From Rotaria socialis (Eukaryota; Rotifera; Eurotatoria; Philodinida; Philodinidae), in contig CAJNYU010002681.1 in NCBI GenBank assembly GCA_905331475.1, positions 125,633 through 189,632 on the forward strand: DNA of 64,000 nucleotides, given 5' to 3'. The position numbers and the translations under genes were made by a program. This document shows positions 16,481 to 28,300 of the stretch, in pieces. Within the stretch, counting starts at the first letter, position 1. Every line of letters starts with the position of its first letter. Under the pieces are notes generated by a model that was not told where the DNA came from, ran no database searches, and saw only the letters and a list, made by a program, of their open reading frames with translations.

Positions 16481-18331
16481 TTAACCGCTCATGCTGCTTT
16501 GAAGTTCTTGCTTAATAGCAGCCAAAAATGCTTTCATACCAACATATGTTTCATGGCATACACCAGGTGCTTCGCTTGGTGGTAAAACAAAACCGGGAGA
16601 TGCTGCATCAACGAATTCATAGGAGAAATGAAAAAAAAACATTATTTTCAAAAGAAAAAAAAACAAAAATGTTTTACCTGATATCGGTGGAAGTTCGACT
16701 GTATTTGCAAATGGAATTTTCAAATCATCATAAGCCCAGTCAATAGTACTACCACTGGCAATATCTATAACAAGAAAAATAAAATTTGGTTTCGTCAATC
16801 ATCAATAGAAATAGCATACATAACAATTGAGCGACACTACCAATGGCATATGTTCTACCACTGTTGACACTTTTAATAGCGTTTGCTCCTATTTGTGCTT
16901 TGGCATATTGTGAATTATAATTTGCTGGAAGGCTTGTATCATAACCGTACTAAATATTTTTCAATCGAAAATAATTTCAACAAAACGAAATAAACTCACT
17001 GGTGTACTAAAATGAAATTATAACACAAAGAGTCAAATAGAGCAACGCAAAAAAAAATGCTGTTTACTTACAACCACCATTGTCCATATGAATGAAATGA
17101 CATATACATATCCCAGGTACCAATTTTAGATTGAAGAAAATTAATAACACCTTTTGTTTCAGGTTCACTTCCGGCGGATCGGCCTTTGATAGAAAAGAAA
17201 AGCAAATATCTTAATAAATATCATAGTTAATTTCTCCTAGTAATTACCAGCATACGTATCACTGCATTCACTGCTACTGGCACCTCCTGAAAGGAAATTA
17301 AAAATTGAAAAAGATGTTTGTTAAAATTATTTCCTTTATACCCGTCATCCATCTTCGTGGATAATTACGATTGAGATCAACACCGTAACAACTTCCAGTA
17401 GTACCTCTCGCACGACTTTTACGCCATAATCGACTCTAAAATTTGATTACTGTTATAATCAAAATTCATCTTATAGTATAATGAAACTCACGGTTGTTCG
17501 ACTATATTGATATCCTTAAATAACAAAAAGTTAATCAAATCAATTTATTCTGTTGAGGATTTCTTACCATCAGGATTCAGTGAGGGTGCAATATAAACAT
17601 TCCAATAATTGAGTAAGCTTGTAACGGTAGCATCATTTTTGTTATATTCATCAATTAATTTATCAACCATCCAAATACACGCAGCCGGTGTGATCCATTC
17701 TAATTTTTGTAAGAAAAAGAAATGTCTATTTTAAGAGTGCTGTTTTTTCTTGTCTCCTACCTCTTGCATGAATACCACAATCAATCCAAATATTTCGCGT
17801 TGCTGCTGGATTGAATTTTATTGAAATACCTTGTATACGTCTATTTTCATATGTTTGACCAATATCAACAACGGTAATGTGTTGTGAATCAGCCTGTGCT
17901 TTATCTGCAAGATATGCTACCATTTCGTCATAACTAGCATATGTACCGACAATATCAGCTTTGGGTTGTCCCAAAAACCGACTTTTAAGTTGTCTTTTTA
18001 AATTTTCTTGGTCAATTTGTTGTTTTTCATCATCAATAGCAGCTTGTACATCATCAACAATAACGCGGAATGGCAATGAACGTTGTTTAAATTCTGAAGC
18101 GTATTGGTCAAATTCACTTTTTTTTATACGAACATCAATCGGTTTGGTTGCTGTTATAATCTCAGTCCAAAAATCAAGTGAACCATTTATTTCCAGATCT
18201 TGTAGATATTTGATATGTTCATTATTTAATGGTTCTAAACTAACTAGTTTATCACCAATATATTCACGTTCGGCTTCACTCCATACAACTATAGATATTA
18301 GAATGAAAACAAAATATGATAGTCGACTCAT
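16481..18331 (-). CDS. Secreted zinc carboxypeptidase, A type (M14 family)
   Basis: Preproenzyme that removes C-terminal hydrophobic residues from peptides. Ten exons: 16481-16602, 16678-16764, 16820-16949, 17000-17006, 17072-17183, 17248-17286, 17342-17435, 17492-17514, 17568-17699, 17761-18331; 438 residues. A signal peptide (MSRLSYFVFILISIVVW) precedes an activation propeptide (to about residue 120) and the catalytic domain. Zinc ligands are H188 and E191 in GIHAREW and H317 in SFHSYG; the general base is E393 in NTVELPP. Substrate-binding residues sit in NPDGYQYSR and VDLNRNYPRRW. The residue equivalent to bovine position 255 is Ile (STIDWAYD), as in A-type rather than the Asp of B-type enzymes. 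A cysteine pair flanks the usual disulfide loop. The 7-nt exon at 17000-17006 is needed to keep frame (reading ...WWFTPYGYD) and matches the family there. Confidence 0.93.
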
Positions 18332-18666
18332 GATGAAAACAAATTGAAATCAAAACAAGCGATCAGAGTACAGAGCATTATATAGATATTACTAGTGTTT
18401 TTCTCTTTTGTCATCCTTAATCTTCTATTGATCAAATATTATTGTATATATTTTAAAAGAAGCACTGTGGGTTAAGTGTATTTTTACCAGATGTTCGTTG
18501 ATGGTTTAAGCTCCGCTATGTTTTTGTATTTTTGTTTTTTAATTTAAGTTTTTTTGTAATTTATTTTCAAGATTTAAGTTTTTTTGTAGATAACAAAAAA
18601 ATAAAACATGAACTTTTCGAAAAGCAAAAATCTCGAGAAATATTACAATAGATATACAGCAATTAT
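18332..18666. other. Short intergenic region between SLC35F6-like and carboxypeptidase genes
   Basis: It must hold the carboxypeptidase promoter (TATA candidate at 18375) and the 3' end of the SLC35F6-like transcript. A 17-base direct repeat of gatttaagtttttttgt type occurs at about 18541-18557 and 18571-18587. Confidence 0.5.
18375..18387 (-). promoter_or_regulatory. Possible TATA box of the carboxypeptidase gene
   Basis: The minus strand reads ATCTATATAATGC about 45-55 bases above the start codon, which would leave a leader of some 20-30 bases. Position and strength suit a highly expressed digestive enzyme gene, but AT-richness makes chance matches common. Confidence 0.4.
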
Positions 18667-20346
18667 TTATATGTTTGCATCATCAGAAACAGGTGCTACA
18701 GAGACGTCTGCACCCAACGGTCTATTTGAAGTAGATTCATATACAGTTACATCATCATGACTGGGCAATAATTGAGATCGTTCACTTGAAATAGGTGGAC
18801 GTGATACACATAGGCGAAATAAATGCTCCCATACACCATTATAGATACCCATACCAATTACCAATATTATAAAACCTAAATCAATAGAAAAACAATAGGA
18901 TTAAAACCTGGTCTGTTTTTTTTTTCATATATAAACTGATAAGAAAATCTAACCTAATACTTGTAATGAATAAAACGCTTGCCATTGTAATGCCAACGAT
19001 ACAATCCAAATAATTAATGTTCGGCCACTATCGAGTACCATACGTGTTGTCGACGATAGTTCTTTGGTTACACTTACACCAGCGAAGTTAAAGAATGCGA
19101 TAGATAATACATTTCCTAAACGAAAACAAAACGTAGAACGAGAGGTTCTCATTTTTCTAGTATATATTTTCTTACCAAAAGTTGCAAGAATAATAATCCA
19201 ATTACCACGCATTTGACAAAATGCTGATAGGACATCTTCAAGACGATGATCAGGGCCAGAATTCGATGTTGGAACAATAATAAAATAAAACTAATACGAA
19301 AACAAATAGCAGGATTACAATCAATCAATCAAAGAAAACTATTACCGGTATTAGAAGAAGGCCAAGAGTAGAAAATCCAAATATTCCCTCCCAACCAACA
19401 GCTTGCAATGGTGGAATGTTATATTTACCAATAAAACGTTCTTCATACACAACCTATACATGAAATAAATAATAGTATTTTGTTGTTCGCTTATTTTGCT
19501 TTTTATCCTTACTTGAAAACTAGTAAATAACATTGCAATAAGTATAAGTGCATCACCTGCAAGTTTCTCTGCATTGGTATGATTTCCCTCAGGTTGTTTT
19601 GAAAAGATAACATCCGATACACCAACAATAGTTAGACCTACGACAACTGCAAAAATGCCAAGCCAATGTTTCCATGTTAAATTCTTTCGAAGAAATAGAA
19701 CACTAAAACAATTATTATGTTTCGATTTGTATTTTTTTTGCCTTGTTCTTCACATTCAATTACCTAAGTATAGCAGTAAAAACCATAACTGAACCTCGTA
19801 ACATTTGAAAGGAACTTGCACTTGTATAATTTAATGCAATATACGATAAACATGTAGAGAGCATATCGCATATTGATGCAACCCAAAAAATAAATGGATT
19901 AAATGTCTGTTCACCATCAACTAGACGTGTATCTTTTTTTATATTGATTGGCCAAAAACGAACTATGGGAGATGCAGCATCGCCTTTGTATACCATTCGT
20001 TCAATACGATAACGTGCAGTCGAATACCAAATGAATTTAAATACTAATAAACATAAAAATTCACCCAAAAACATGCCAACACCCTAAATACATTGTATTG
20101 TTGTTTTTTCTGCACAAATGATAAGAAAAATTGACTTACTTGAAGAAACGGATGTTCAAATGTAACATTTGCACCTGAACCATCACAAAAATGAGATGTT
20201 TGTCTAAATAAAAGGCAAGAATTAAGAAAATTATAAATCAATTGAAATAATCAATACCGATCAGCCCATTTTGTTGATAAAGTATTAATGCTTCCGGTTA
20301 TTAACATAAGTCCGGCTAAAAATAATTGATATGGAGTAAAAGCCAT
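18667..20346 (-). CDS. SLC35F6: SLC35F6-like nucleotide-sugar/drug-metabolite superfamily transporter
   Basis: Eight exons (18667-18875, 18954-19115, 19176-19290, 19346-19453, 19513-19702, 19764-20083, 20140-20203, 20258-20346) give 418 residues with about ten membrane segments, as in EamA-type transporters. The start MAFTPYQLFLAGLMLITGS, the HPFLQGVGMFLGEFLC block, FWVASICDMLSTCLSYIALN, ASSFQMLRGSVMVFTA and SSTTRMVLDSGRTLIIW match the SLC35F6 (ANT2-binding protein) family as I know it. A polar tail (SSERSQLLP) contains a lysosomal-targeting-like acidic/LL signal, consistent with the lysosomal and mitochondrial reports for the family. The substrate of the family is unsettled. A strong acceptor-like site (a long T-run then GTAG) stands 6 bases before the ATG. 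Confidence 0.9.
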
Positions 20347-20607
20347 TTTTATCTACAAAAAAAAAATATGTATAACTTTCAATATTTATCTATGTTGCCT
20401 TTGTTTTCGCTTCACTTCGACAACTATTTCATCGTGCTAATCTTCTCTACAAAATAATATTAACAACTGATAGATTCATTCTAGAGATACGTGTCCTGTA
20501 TTGAGATGATGATTCGAATTTATTTTATTAGTATTTGTTTTCATGAAACACAAGCAGAACGCGAATAGACGAAAAACAATGACTCAGAGTTTATATTACT
20601 ATTTATG

Positions 20608-23324
20608 TTATCGAATATACTTGATTTTGTTTCTATCATTATCGGGACGATTATAATCATATATGAATTTTCGATGATTTCGTCGAAAATAATGCATTAA
20701 AGATAAATAATGAATACGAGATTGATTATTAGAATTCTTGTTTTTAATGGGCAACGTTTTTTTCATTTGCTTCGCAACAATTTTTCTTCTATTCAAATGA
20801 TTGTCACTGAATAGAATATAACTACAATGCTAAGTTGATAAACACGTATGTTTGATTGTTTTTCTTTAAATACTTACATAAATATAGGTAAAGTTAGAAA
20901 ATGAAGAAAACAAGCAAGAATAAATATTGAACTAGGATAAGTGCTTATTGTATATGAATAAAGAATATTAAATAACAATGATCCAATTAATGCATCAATC
21001 GATTCGAGTGATGCAATAATCGAAAAGATTTTACCTGAAAAAGCCGAAGATTTACTTTTTTTTCTCCCGAGAATAATTACCAACAAATACCTTCTTCATC
21101 GAGGTTACAAATTTTCGAAATATATGATCGAATACCTACAACAACATATGATGATAACATACCAAATAATGGTACTAGAAGAAAACAAAACGAACGCTTA
21201 TGTTCAAATACAAGAACTTTAATCTGAAATTACTCATAAATATAAATGTTTTTGAATGATTCATTGCATAAAGAAAATCTGTTGTACATTTCGATAGTGT
21301 ACCAAGAATTGCACATGTCATATCACTGATATTGAATAGATATCGTAATATTGGCAATAGAAATAATAAGCCAAGGCCAAGACCAAATGATTTCAAACCA
21401 CGGAATATTCCATAGAGACTTTGCGAGAAAGACAACGGCGATTTTTTTAAATAAAGATAGATGACTGTTGATTCACCTGAATTTTCAAATAGACAACTGT
21501 GTCAATTTCAGAATAAAAACAAAAAAAGAATAATTTGCAAAATGCCCTTAATCTATTTCATTTACCGATGCTTGTTAAACTAAATGGACAAAGTTTCATT
21601 TAGATACAAAGATATGCTTGATTAGAAAGTTTTAATATCGTCTCGGGATTTATAATATTAAATGAGTTGATGAAAAGTGACGAGCATCATTGATTCTTTT
21701 TCTTATTGGATTGAGTATTGTTGAAGAAACAAACCCGAGAAATTACGGCTATCTTTAACAAATTTATATGATCCGTACTGTTTTTTATGCAGGAAATGTT
21801 TGATTGCATTAAGTTTTATTTCCTATATGAGATATCAAACATGAAAGTTATATTATGTTTTTACGATTTCACTTCGTTGTTTTTTTCTTATTGAGTGCGT
21901 TTCAGATAAGATTTATTAGTTGATAAGTATAAGAATAGGTTTTTTTCTTTAATAGCTAAAATCAGTTGATATTTAAGCTCGTAAAATGCATATTATCATT
22001 TGAATTTGTATAAAGATTAGACACGATTTTAGTTACAAAAATTTTTCTTATCAATTTGCGATTCGATGGAAGAAATTTAAACCCCATCAATACAAGTTTT
22101 ATTCTATCATTTCAAAACATGAATTTTAACTGCATTTAATAAAATTGTAGTCCGACTGGTCTCAACTGGAAGCAAACGACATATTTTTTGTTTTATTTTC
22201 AATGTATTGCTCTACAATAGAATGTTAAAATGGAAAAAACAATTTATTTCATAGGTCAGCATAAAGGAGAATATTTTGCTGATGCCTATTTAGAGTATAT
22301 AAGATCTGATAATATTCACCATCGAGAAAAAAATTTAGAAAAACCTAAAAGAAATCTTTTCTATCAAGATAAATCGTGCTTTTGAGATTCCGTTTTTGCA
22401 CAAAAACACTCATGATCATGACTCATAAGTAACTTACATGCTGCATAATAAACCAAATATTGCAAGAAGAAGATATTTTCTTTGGTTGAATTCTCTTGGT
22501 TTAAATAAAACACGAAATGCATCTCTTATATCATTATAAAAAAATAAGGTTTCATAGAAATTTTTAAATGATTTAATATTTTGCCTTGTTGGAATAACTT
22601 CTTTAACATAAAATGTAATATAAATAATATTAATACAATGAACAAAAATAATAAATAAAAAACAATATTGAAAATTTGTTAAATCAATTAATATTCCACT
22701 CAATATTAAACCAATTGTTGAACCAAACATCAAACATGATTCAATAATTGCAATCCGTTGTGTACGATTTTCTATTGTTGTTATATGCGAAATATAATTA
22801 TAGATGACTGAAAACATGGTTGATGTTGAACCAAATAAACTAAGAAATATGTTTGATAAAAATAATATTTCTATTGATAGATTATATTTTATAACTGATA
22901 CAAATAAATTCACTATGGTCGATAATATACAACCAATACTTGCAAAAATCATTGGAATTTTATGAGAATATTTATCTGACCATACACCACACATGATTGA
23001 TATAAATATTGACGGAATCGAATAAACAAAATTAAAATACATAACATAAATAGATGCATGTTTTTGTATAATATCTTCCATGGATTTATAAATATCGATC
23101 TTATTTATTCTATTCGTATTCATCGAATTACATAACGATATATTATATAATTTATAGCAAACTTGTCGATAAAGAAGTGCTTCATCTGTAGGAATATTTA
23201 TGTAAACTGCTAACATATAAAGAAAAACAACAGGTTCAATGCTGATGGATTTCCACCAAGGAGCAGACTTTTTCGATGTAAAAAATATGTTTACTTTTTC
23301 ATTTTGTCTTATCATGATTTTCAA
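20608..23324 (-). CDS. SLC46-like major facilitator superfamily transporter
   Basis: Six exons (20608-20806, 20878-21034, 21091-21174, 21234-21476, 21566-21579, 22438-23324) give 527 residues with twelve predicted membrane segments. The MFS loop 2-3 motif is present as GVWSDKYSHKIPM near residue 120, and the GESTVIYLYLKKSP block after segment 7 and SKICNLDEEGKIFSIIASLES near segment 11 are characteristic of the SLC46 family (proton-coupled folate transporter SLC46A1, SLC46A3). Those relatives move folate, heme or small conjugates across plasma or lysosomal membranes with protons; substrate here is not predictable. The first exon codes for more than half the protein. The 14-nt exon 21566-21579 (coding LTSI with parts of its neighbours) restores frame exactly, joining LLCSI to GESTV. 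The C-terminal tail is long, basic and hydrophilic (about 65 residues). Confidence 0.85.
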
Positions 23325-24030
23325 TCAGATCGAGTATCATAGACATGTGATGCGATCTATACATTGACTCAATCAATCATCAAGGATTCGTTCGTATTTT
23401 GAACAGAAAGCTTTCGCAAGATCAGAGGTCGCTATTCAACAGAGAATAATCGTGTATTGAAAATATAGTTCTTTTTTCGTGGCATTAATTTTAGTGTCAA
23501 CTTTTTATCATTTCTAAAGAAATAATATCGATTGAAAATTATCATTTAAATGAATGTAAACAAATTTATATTCACATTCTAAGAAATCGTACACAAATAT
23601 TCTGATGAATGAAGAAAGAGAACTAATAAAATCATGAGAATTTTCACTGTAAACCTTCTAATCATATGTATCATATTTTTTGAAAACTAAGACAAACCAG
23701 TAGGCCATGTTGCCTTTGATATTATATTCTTTCTCATAATTTGTCTTCTTCTTCACTATGTTCTCATATTTCTAGCCGTATCGAGCATCTAAAAATATGC
23801 ATGTCTTATTATTTTATAAAAAATTATGAAACAGAAGTAAAAGATGAGTAGAATTAATTTCAATGATTTTCTTCTTTAAATCTTTACCTTTATTTATGAT
23901 GAAAAAGAATTATTTTTATTCAAATTTAACGACGTATCGTGAAATACTTGAGAAAAAAAGAAAGCTAAATCTTTCTTAGAATTTAAAAAATGTCTCTGAA
24001 TATTCGTTTATAATAGGGAAAGACTGTTCT
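23325..24030. other. Intergenic stretch left of the hAT-like element
   Basis: AT-rich, no reading frame of note. It should contain the promoter of the SLC46-like gene. The last eight bases (24023-24030) are the left copy of the transposon target-site duplication. Confidence 0.5.
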
Positions 24031-24614
24031 CACTGGCGGATCTACCAGTTCGGCTACCCGGCGCTGNCGAAAATAACTGAAGGGAATCGAAAAACTATAA
24101 TTGATTGTCATCATCTTGAATATTACGTAAGTAGTAGATCAAAAAATATAAATAGCGTTTGTTCGTTTTCAGCTTCATTTCTGTCTTTTTGAAAGTGCCA
24201 CCCGAAATGTTTCTGCGGCTCTTATATGCACCAAATCATATCTTTCAATAAGAAAATAAATCACAAGATGTTGGTGTCAAATGTTCGAAAACTGTTTTAG
24301 TTTAATAATAAAAATTCCACAAAATAATCATGAAAATAAGTAATTAGAAAAATCTGGTTAACTATAACTAATTTGCATCGATGAATTCGTTAAGTTCAGT
24401 CGTCGATTAGTTTTTAGATTTTATTGCGCAACTTTATTTCTAAAAAAAGTTGATTTTTCCATGAAATTATAGATATATTGCGCAAAAATTAAATAAGCAA
24501 TGGAAAGAAAGCTAGTACTTCGATTTATATATTTCCTCAAAAAAAATTTCTCTGTGTCGTATTATATAATTTAGAAAGCGCCGCCCCGCCTAAAAATTCC
24601 TCGATCCGCCACTG
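24031..24614. mobile_element. Non-autonomous hAT-like DNA transposon (MITE), 584 bp
   Basis: The left end begins CACTGGCGGATC and the right end, reverse-complemented, begins CAGTGGCGGATC: 11 of 12 bases of terminal inverted repeat, with weaker GC-rich similarity continuing for about 40 bases (CGGCGCT shared). CAGTGGCGGATC-type termini are well known from hAT elements. Flanking 8-bp copies actgttct (24023-24030) and gctgttct (24615-24622) agree at seven of eight positions, the length expected for hAT. No transposase reading frame is present, so it depends on a partner elsewhere. The single N of the window is inside it (24067). GC-rich ends stand out from the AT-rich surroundings. Confidence 0.82.
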
Positions 24615-24622
24615 GCTGTTCT

Positions 24623-25361
24623 GTCGGTTCGATGAAAGTAGAGATGCATACTGTTACAAAAATAAGAGTTTTGTTGTCATTGAGAAGAAGCAAAGCTCAA
24701 TTCAAAGAGAACTTTAGTATTACTACGTTCCACATAAATTCACTGCAAGATCCACTTGTGTGAATTTCAGATTAATTAAAGCAAATATGGGTTCCATTCT
24801 ATTGTTGCACCAATAAACAATAAAGAGAACACAAATTAATGCCATTGATGAAAGTCAAAATAAGCAAGAACAAATGCTAAAATAAAACTAAATTTCGATC
24901 ATTTTTAAATTATCTATTTTTCTGCTTCAATCGTGTAATATAGTTTTATTTTCTGTACAAGTCACAGACTTAATAGAAATATAACACTAATCTATTCAAC
25001 AAATGTTGAAATTGAATTAGCATGACATGTAAAAAGTTTTCTGAATTCTACATTTATGAAAAGCATATAGCATTTTCTATGTACATGACATCCTTATTAT
25101 ATGATAGTACTTTGAAATCGTAGAAAAGCAACGATAATAAAGGAATTTATTTTTGCATTTCTATTCATCTGACTTTTTTCGGTGATTTAGCAATACACAA
25201 TCATATTAAAATCAACAAATAGAGAAGATTAATCGAATTGAGCGAGTTTGCTTTTATGAATTCTGCTAAGGAGTTTCTTTATTGTCATAAATTTCAAATC
25301 AGTCGCTGTCTTTTTGTTTATTTAATAAGAATGAATAGATTCCAGAGCGAAACAAAAATGT
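24623..25361. other. Intergenic stretch right of the hAT-like element
   Basis: AT-rich sequence with no supported gene, running to the stop codon of the leucine-rich-repeat gene. It likely includes that gene's 3' untranslated region. Confidence 0.5.
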
Positions 25362-28300
25362 TTAGTTTTCAGAAAATCTAGGATGAGCACTGTGTGCACG
25401 TGGCTTAGCCAACTTCTCAATGGCTTCTTTATGTTTTTGATATTTACTAATAATTTCGATATCGGGGAAATGTTGACTGACAGTCTCTAGAATTTTTCGA
25501 TTATGTTTCTTCATATGTCTTGTTTGTTGCTCTTGATGAATTTTCAATAATCGATCACGAACCCGTTGTTGCTGAATAATACCATTTATAGCTCTGGAAA
25601 GCAAAAAATGACATTAACAATATGAAAATCAATATGAAATCAATTTTTGTTTCATACTGATATGTTAAAGGTTGCACTGCTGGTTGTATTAAACGTTGAT
25701 GAATATTTTGAATATCTTCATTTTGAAGTTTTACACCGGATTTCTTTTAGTTAGAGATAGATTTCAAAGAAAAATACATAGATATGTAAAAAGAATAAAA
25801 TGAACATTTCTTACCACAATATTTAAAGTAACAGTTTCTCTGTCCAAATGTGATGTATTATTTTTATCTAACATTCGAAAATAATCCAATGTGCGCCAAC
25901 GTCTTTCATCGATATGTTGAATAATTTTACGCATAGAATCACCTTTGGTAGCTACTATTAGAAAAATAGAAATGAAAAAATCAACAACAATTAAAGGCAT
26001 TTGTATTTTTGAAATCTCGTTTAATTTCTCTCGATAAAAGCAATTTTAAAACAAACTTATGCGCTAAGTCAAAGAGATAGGATATTGATTTAGTTTCGAA
26101 ATATTACGACTCAAAATCATCTATGTTCACGTAAACATATTCCGAAACCAACCAAAAGTTATTGCTTGTAAAGGAACAAATCTGAGTCGATCTCTATATT
26201 TATCATCGTTGGAAAATTCACATGAAATAAATTAAGTGTTATAGTGCAGTTAGTTCTGCTTTTCTGTCCACATATCCTTATCCGTATTATAATCGTAGAA
26301 TTGAATGCGGCTGAGTCACTGGATTGCTCAAAGATCGATATCACTAATCATGAAATAATTCGGGACTGAAAATTATACGCTATTTGGTCTCGGATCGTTT
26401 GTTCGAAAATATGCTAATTATTCTATAGCATATAGTCACATTTGTCTTGAGGATATTTGAAATTATTAATCATTATAATGACCAAATGGCTTTCTACTAA
26501 AAGTTTGTATATGGTCAACTGATGGGCGTACATCAGAATATCAAACAGTTTAGTGCACAATCTCTGTATCATGTTGACCTTTCATTTGGAACTACATCCA
26601 CTATTAGGCTCACTACAATTGTCGCTAGGTAACATACAATACTCAAGACTACTCTTAAGACAGAAATAATATTCTTCTTATTGTAATCGCGATAGGTTAT
26701 AATAGTAATTCAATACTAGTCTTTCTGATCAATCTTTTCTAAATACAGTTACAAGAGAATGAAACAACTGAAATTTGCTTTCCTTACTAGCACGATGATA
26801 ATGATTGAATTTACTAATCATACCTGCTTCTCGACCAAGTGCATCATGTACTGGCATTTCACAGTCAAATTTCATAATAAAATCTCTCCGTTGTGCAATT
26901 TTTTCTGCAAGACGAACTGTTGGCGCGAAAACTGGTGTACCCTTAAATAAATATATACGGCTTAAAAAATAAAAACCAATAAACCATCGATTAAATCTTA
27001 CCGATATATCAAGCCAATGAAGAGCACTGGTCTTTGAATTCAACGCTTGAATAATATATTGAACACCATGTGTTGTTATTGGATTGTAGGAAAGCTAATA
27101 GATGAACAAATGAAAGAAAGACTGTAGTTCTATGAGTTTAACATAGAATTTTATTTACATTCAAAATATTAAGTGTTGAATTTTTTGCTAAACCTTCACT
27201 GATTACTTTTGCACTGAACCATTCGATATTACAATTACTTATATTTAAACGTTCTAAAACTTTATTAACAATTAAAACACGACGTAGGGCAACACTACCA
27301 TCATAACCAAGACCGCTCCATGATAAATCAAGGTGCGTTAAATATTGATTAACCTGTTTAATAAATGAGAAAAAAAGACTTCATTGAAAATAAATATATG
27401 GATCAAAACAATATTTTACTTCGATTCCTCGAAAAAGTGCGATTGATGCAACACTTCGAATGAAATTCCAACTTAAATTTAAATATGATAAACTCGAATT
27501 TTCAGCTATCAAAAAAAACGAATAACAACACGAATGTGTATGAAAAACAAAACAATAATACATACTTAAAACATTGCCAATGAAAATACATGAATTTTCT
27601 TCAAACTCATTAGCACTTAAATTTATTTCTATAAGTCTTTTAGGTCGGCATAGATCACCGATTCGAATACCATAAGAATCTTTTAGGCCACAATTTGTCA
27701 ATGATAGATAGAGTAGCGATGGGAGAGAATTAACAGTATCAACTATTGCTTCAAAACCTTTTCTACCAATTTTATTACCTGACAGATCCTAATAAGGAAA
27801 ATTTCATTTAAAAATAGTAAAATTATCATGTTAGTTTTTACCAATAAATTAAGGTTAATACATTTACATAATGCTTGGCAAAGTAGATGGGCTGATCGTG
27901 ATGTTAAACCTACTGTATTTAATGTTAGACTTTCGAGATTGGCTTCAATCGCAGTGGCTAATGCACGAATATCGTTAAAGGAAAATGATCTATCAATTAT
28001 AGTGATAACATCGGAAGGAAGAAGAGCTCGTATTTGCCAATCAGCTGTCGTATCAAGCGTTTGACAACAATGTTCATAGATTTGAACTCTTGCTAAAAAA
28101 TTTAAAAACAAAAATCAAAATTTGTCTTTTTTTATATATGAAAAACCTGAAATACTTCTTTTATCATGCGGCGTTTTAAGTCTTAATGTAATAAGAGTAT
28201 CATCATTGTCTTCTTTGACTAGTTCCTGTTGAACTTCGTACGGTACATTTATTTGACCAAACGTTTGATTCAATCGATTACTACGATGAGCTGCTAGTAT

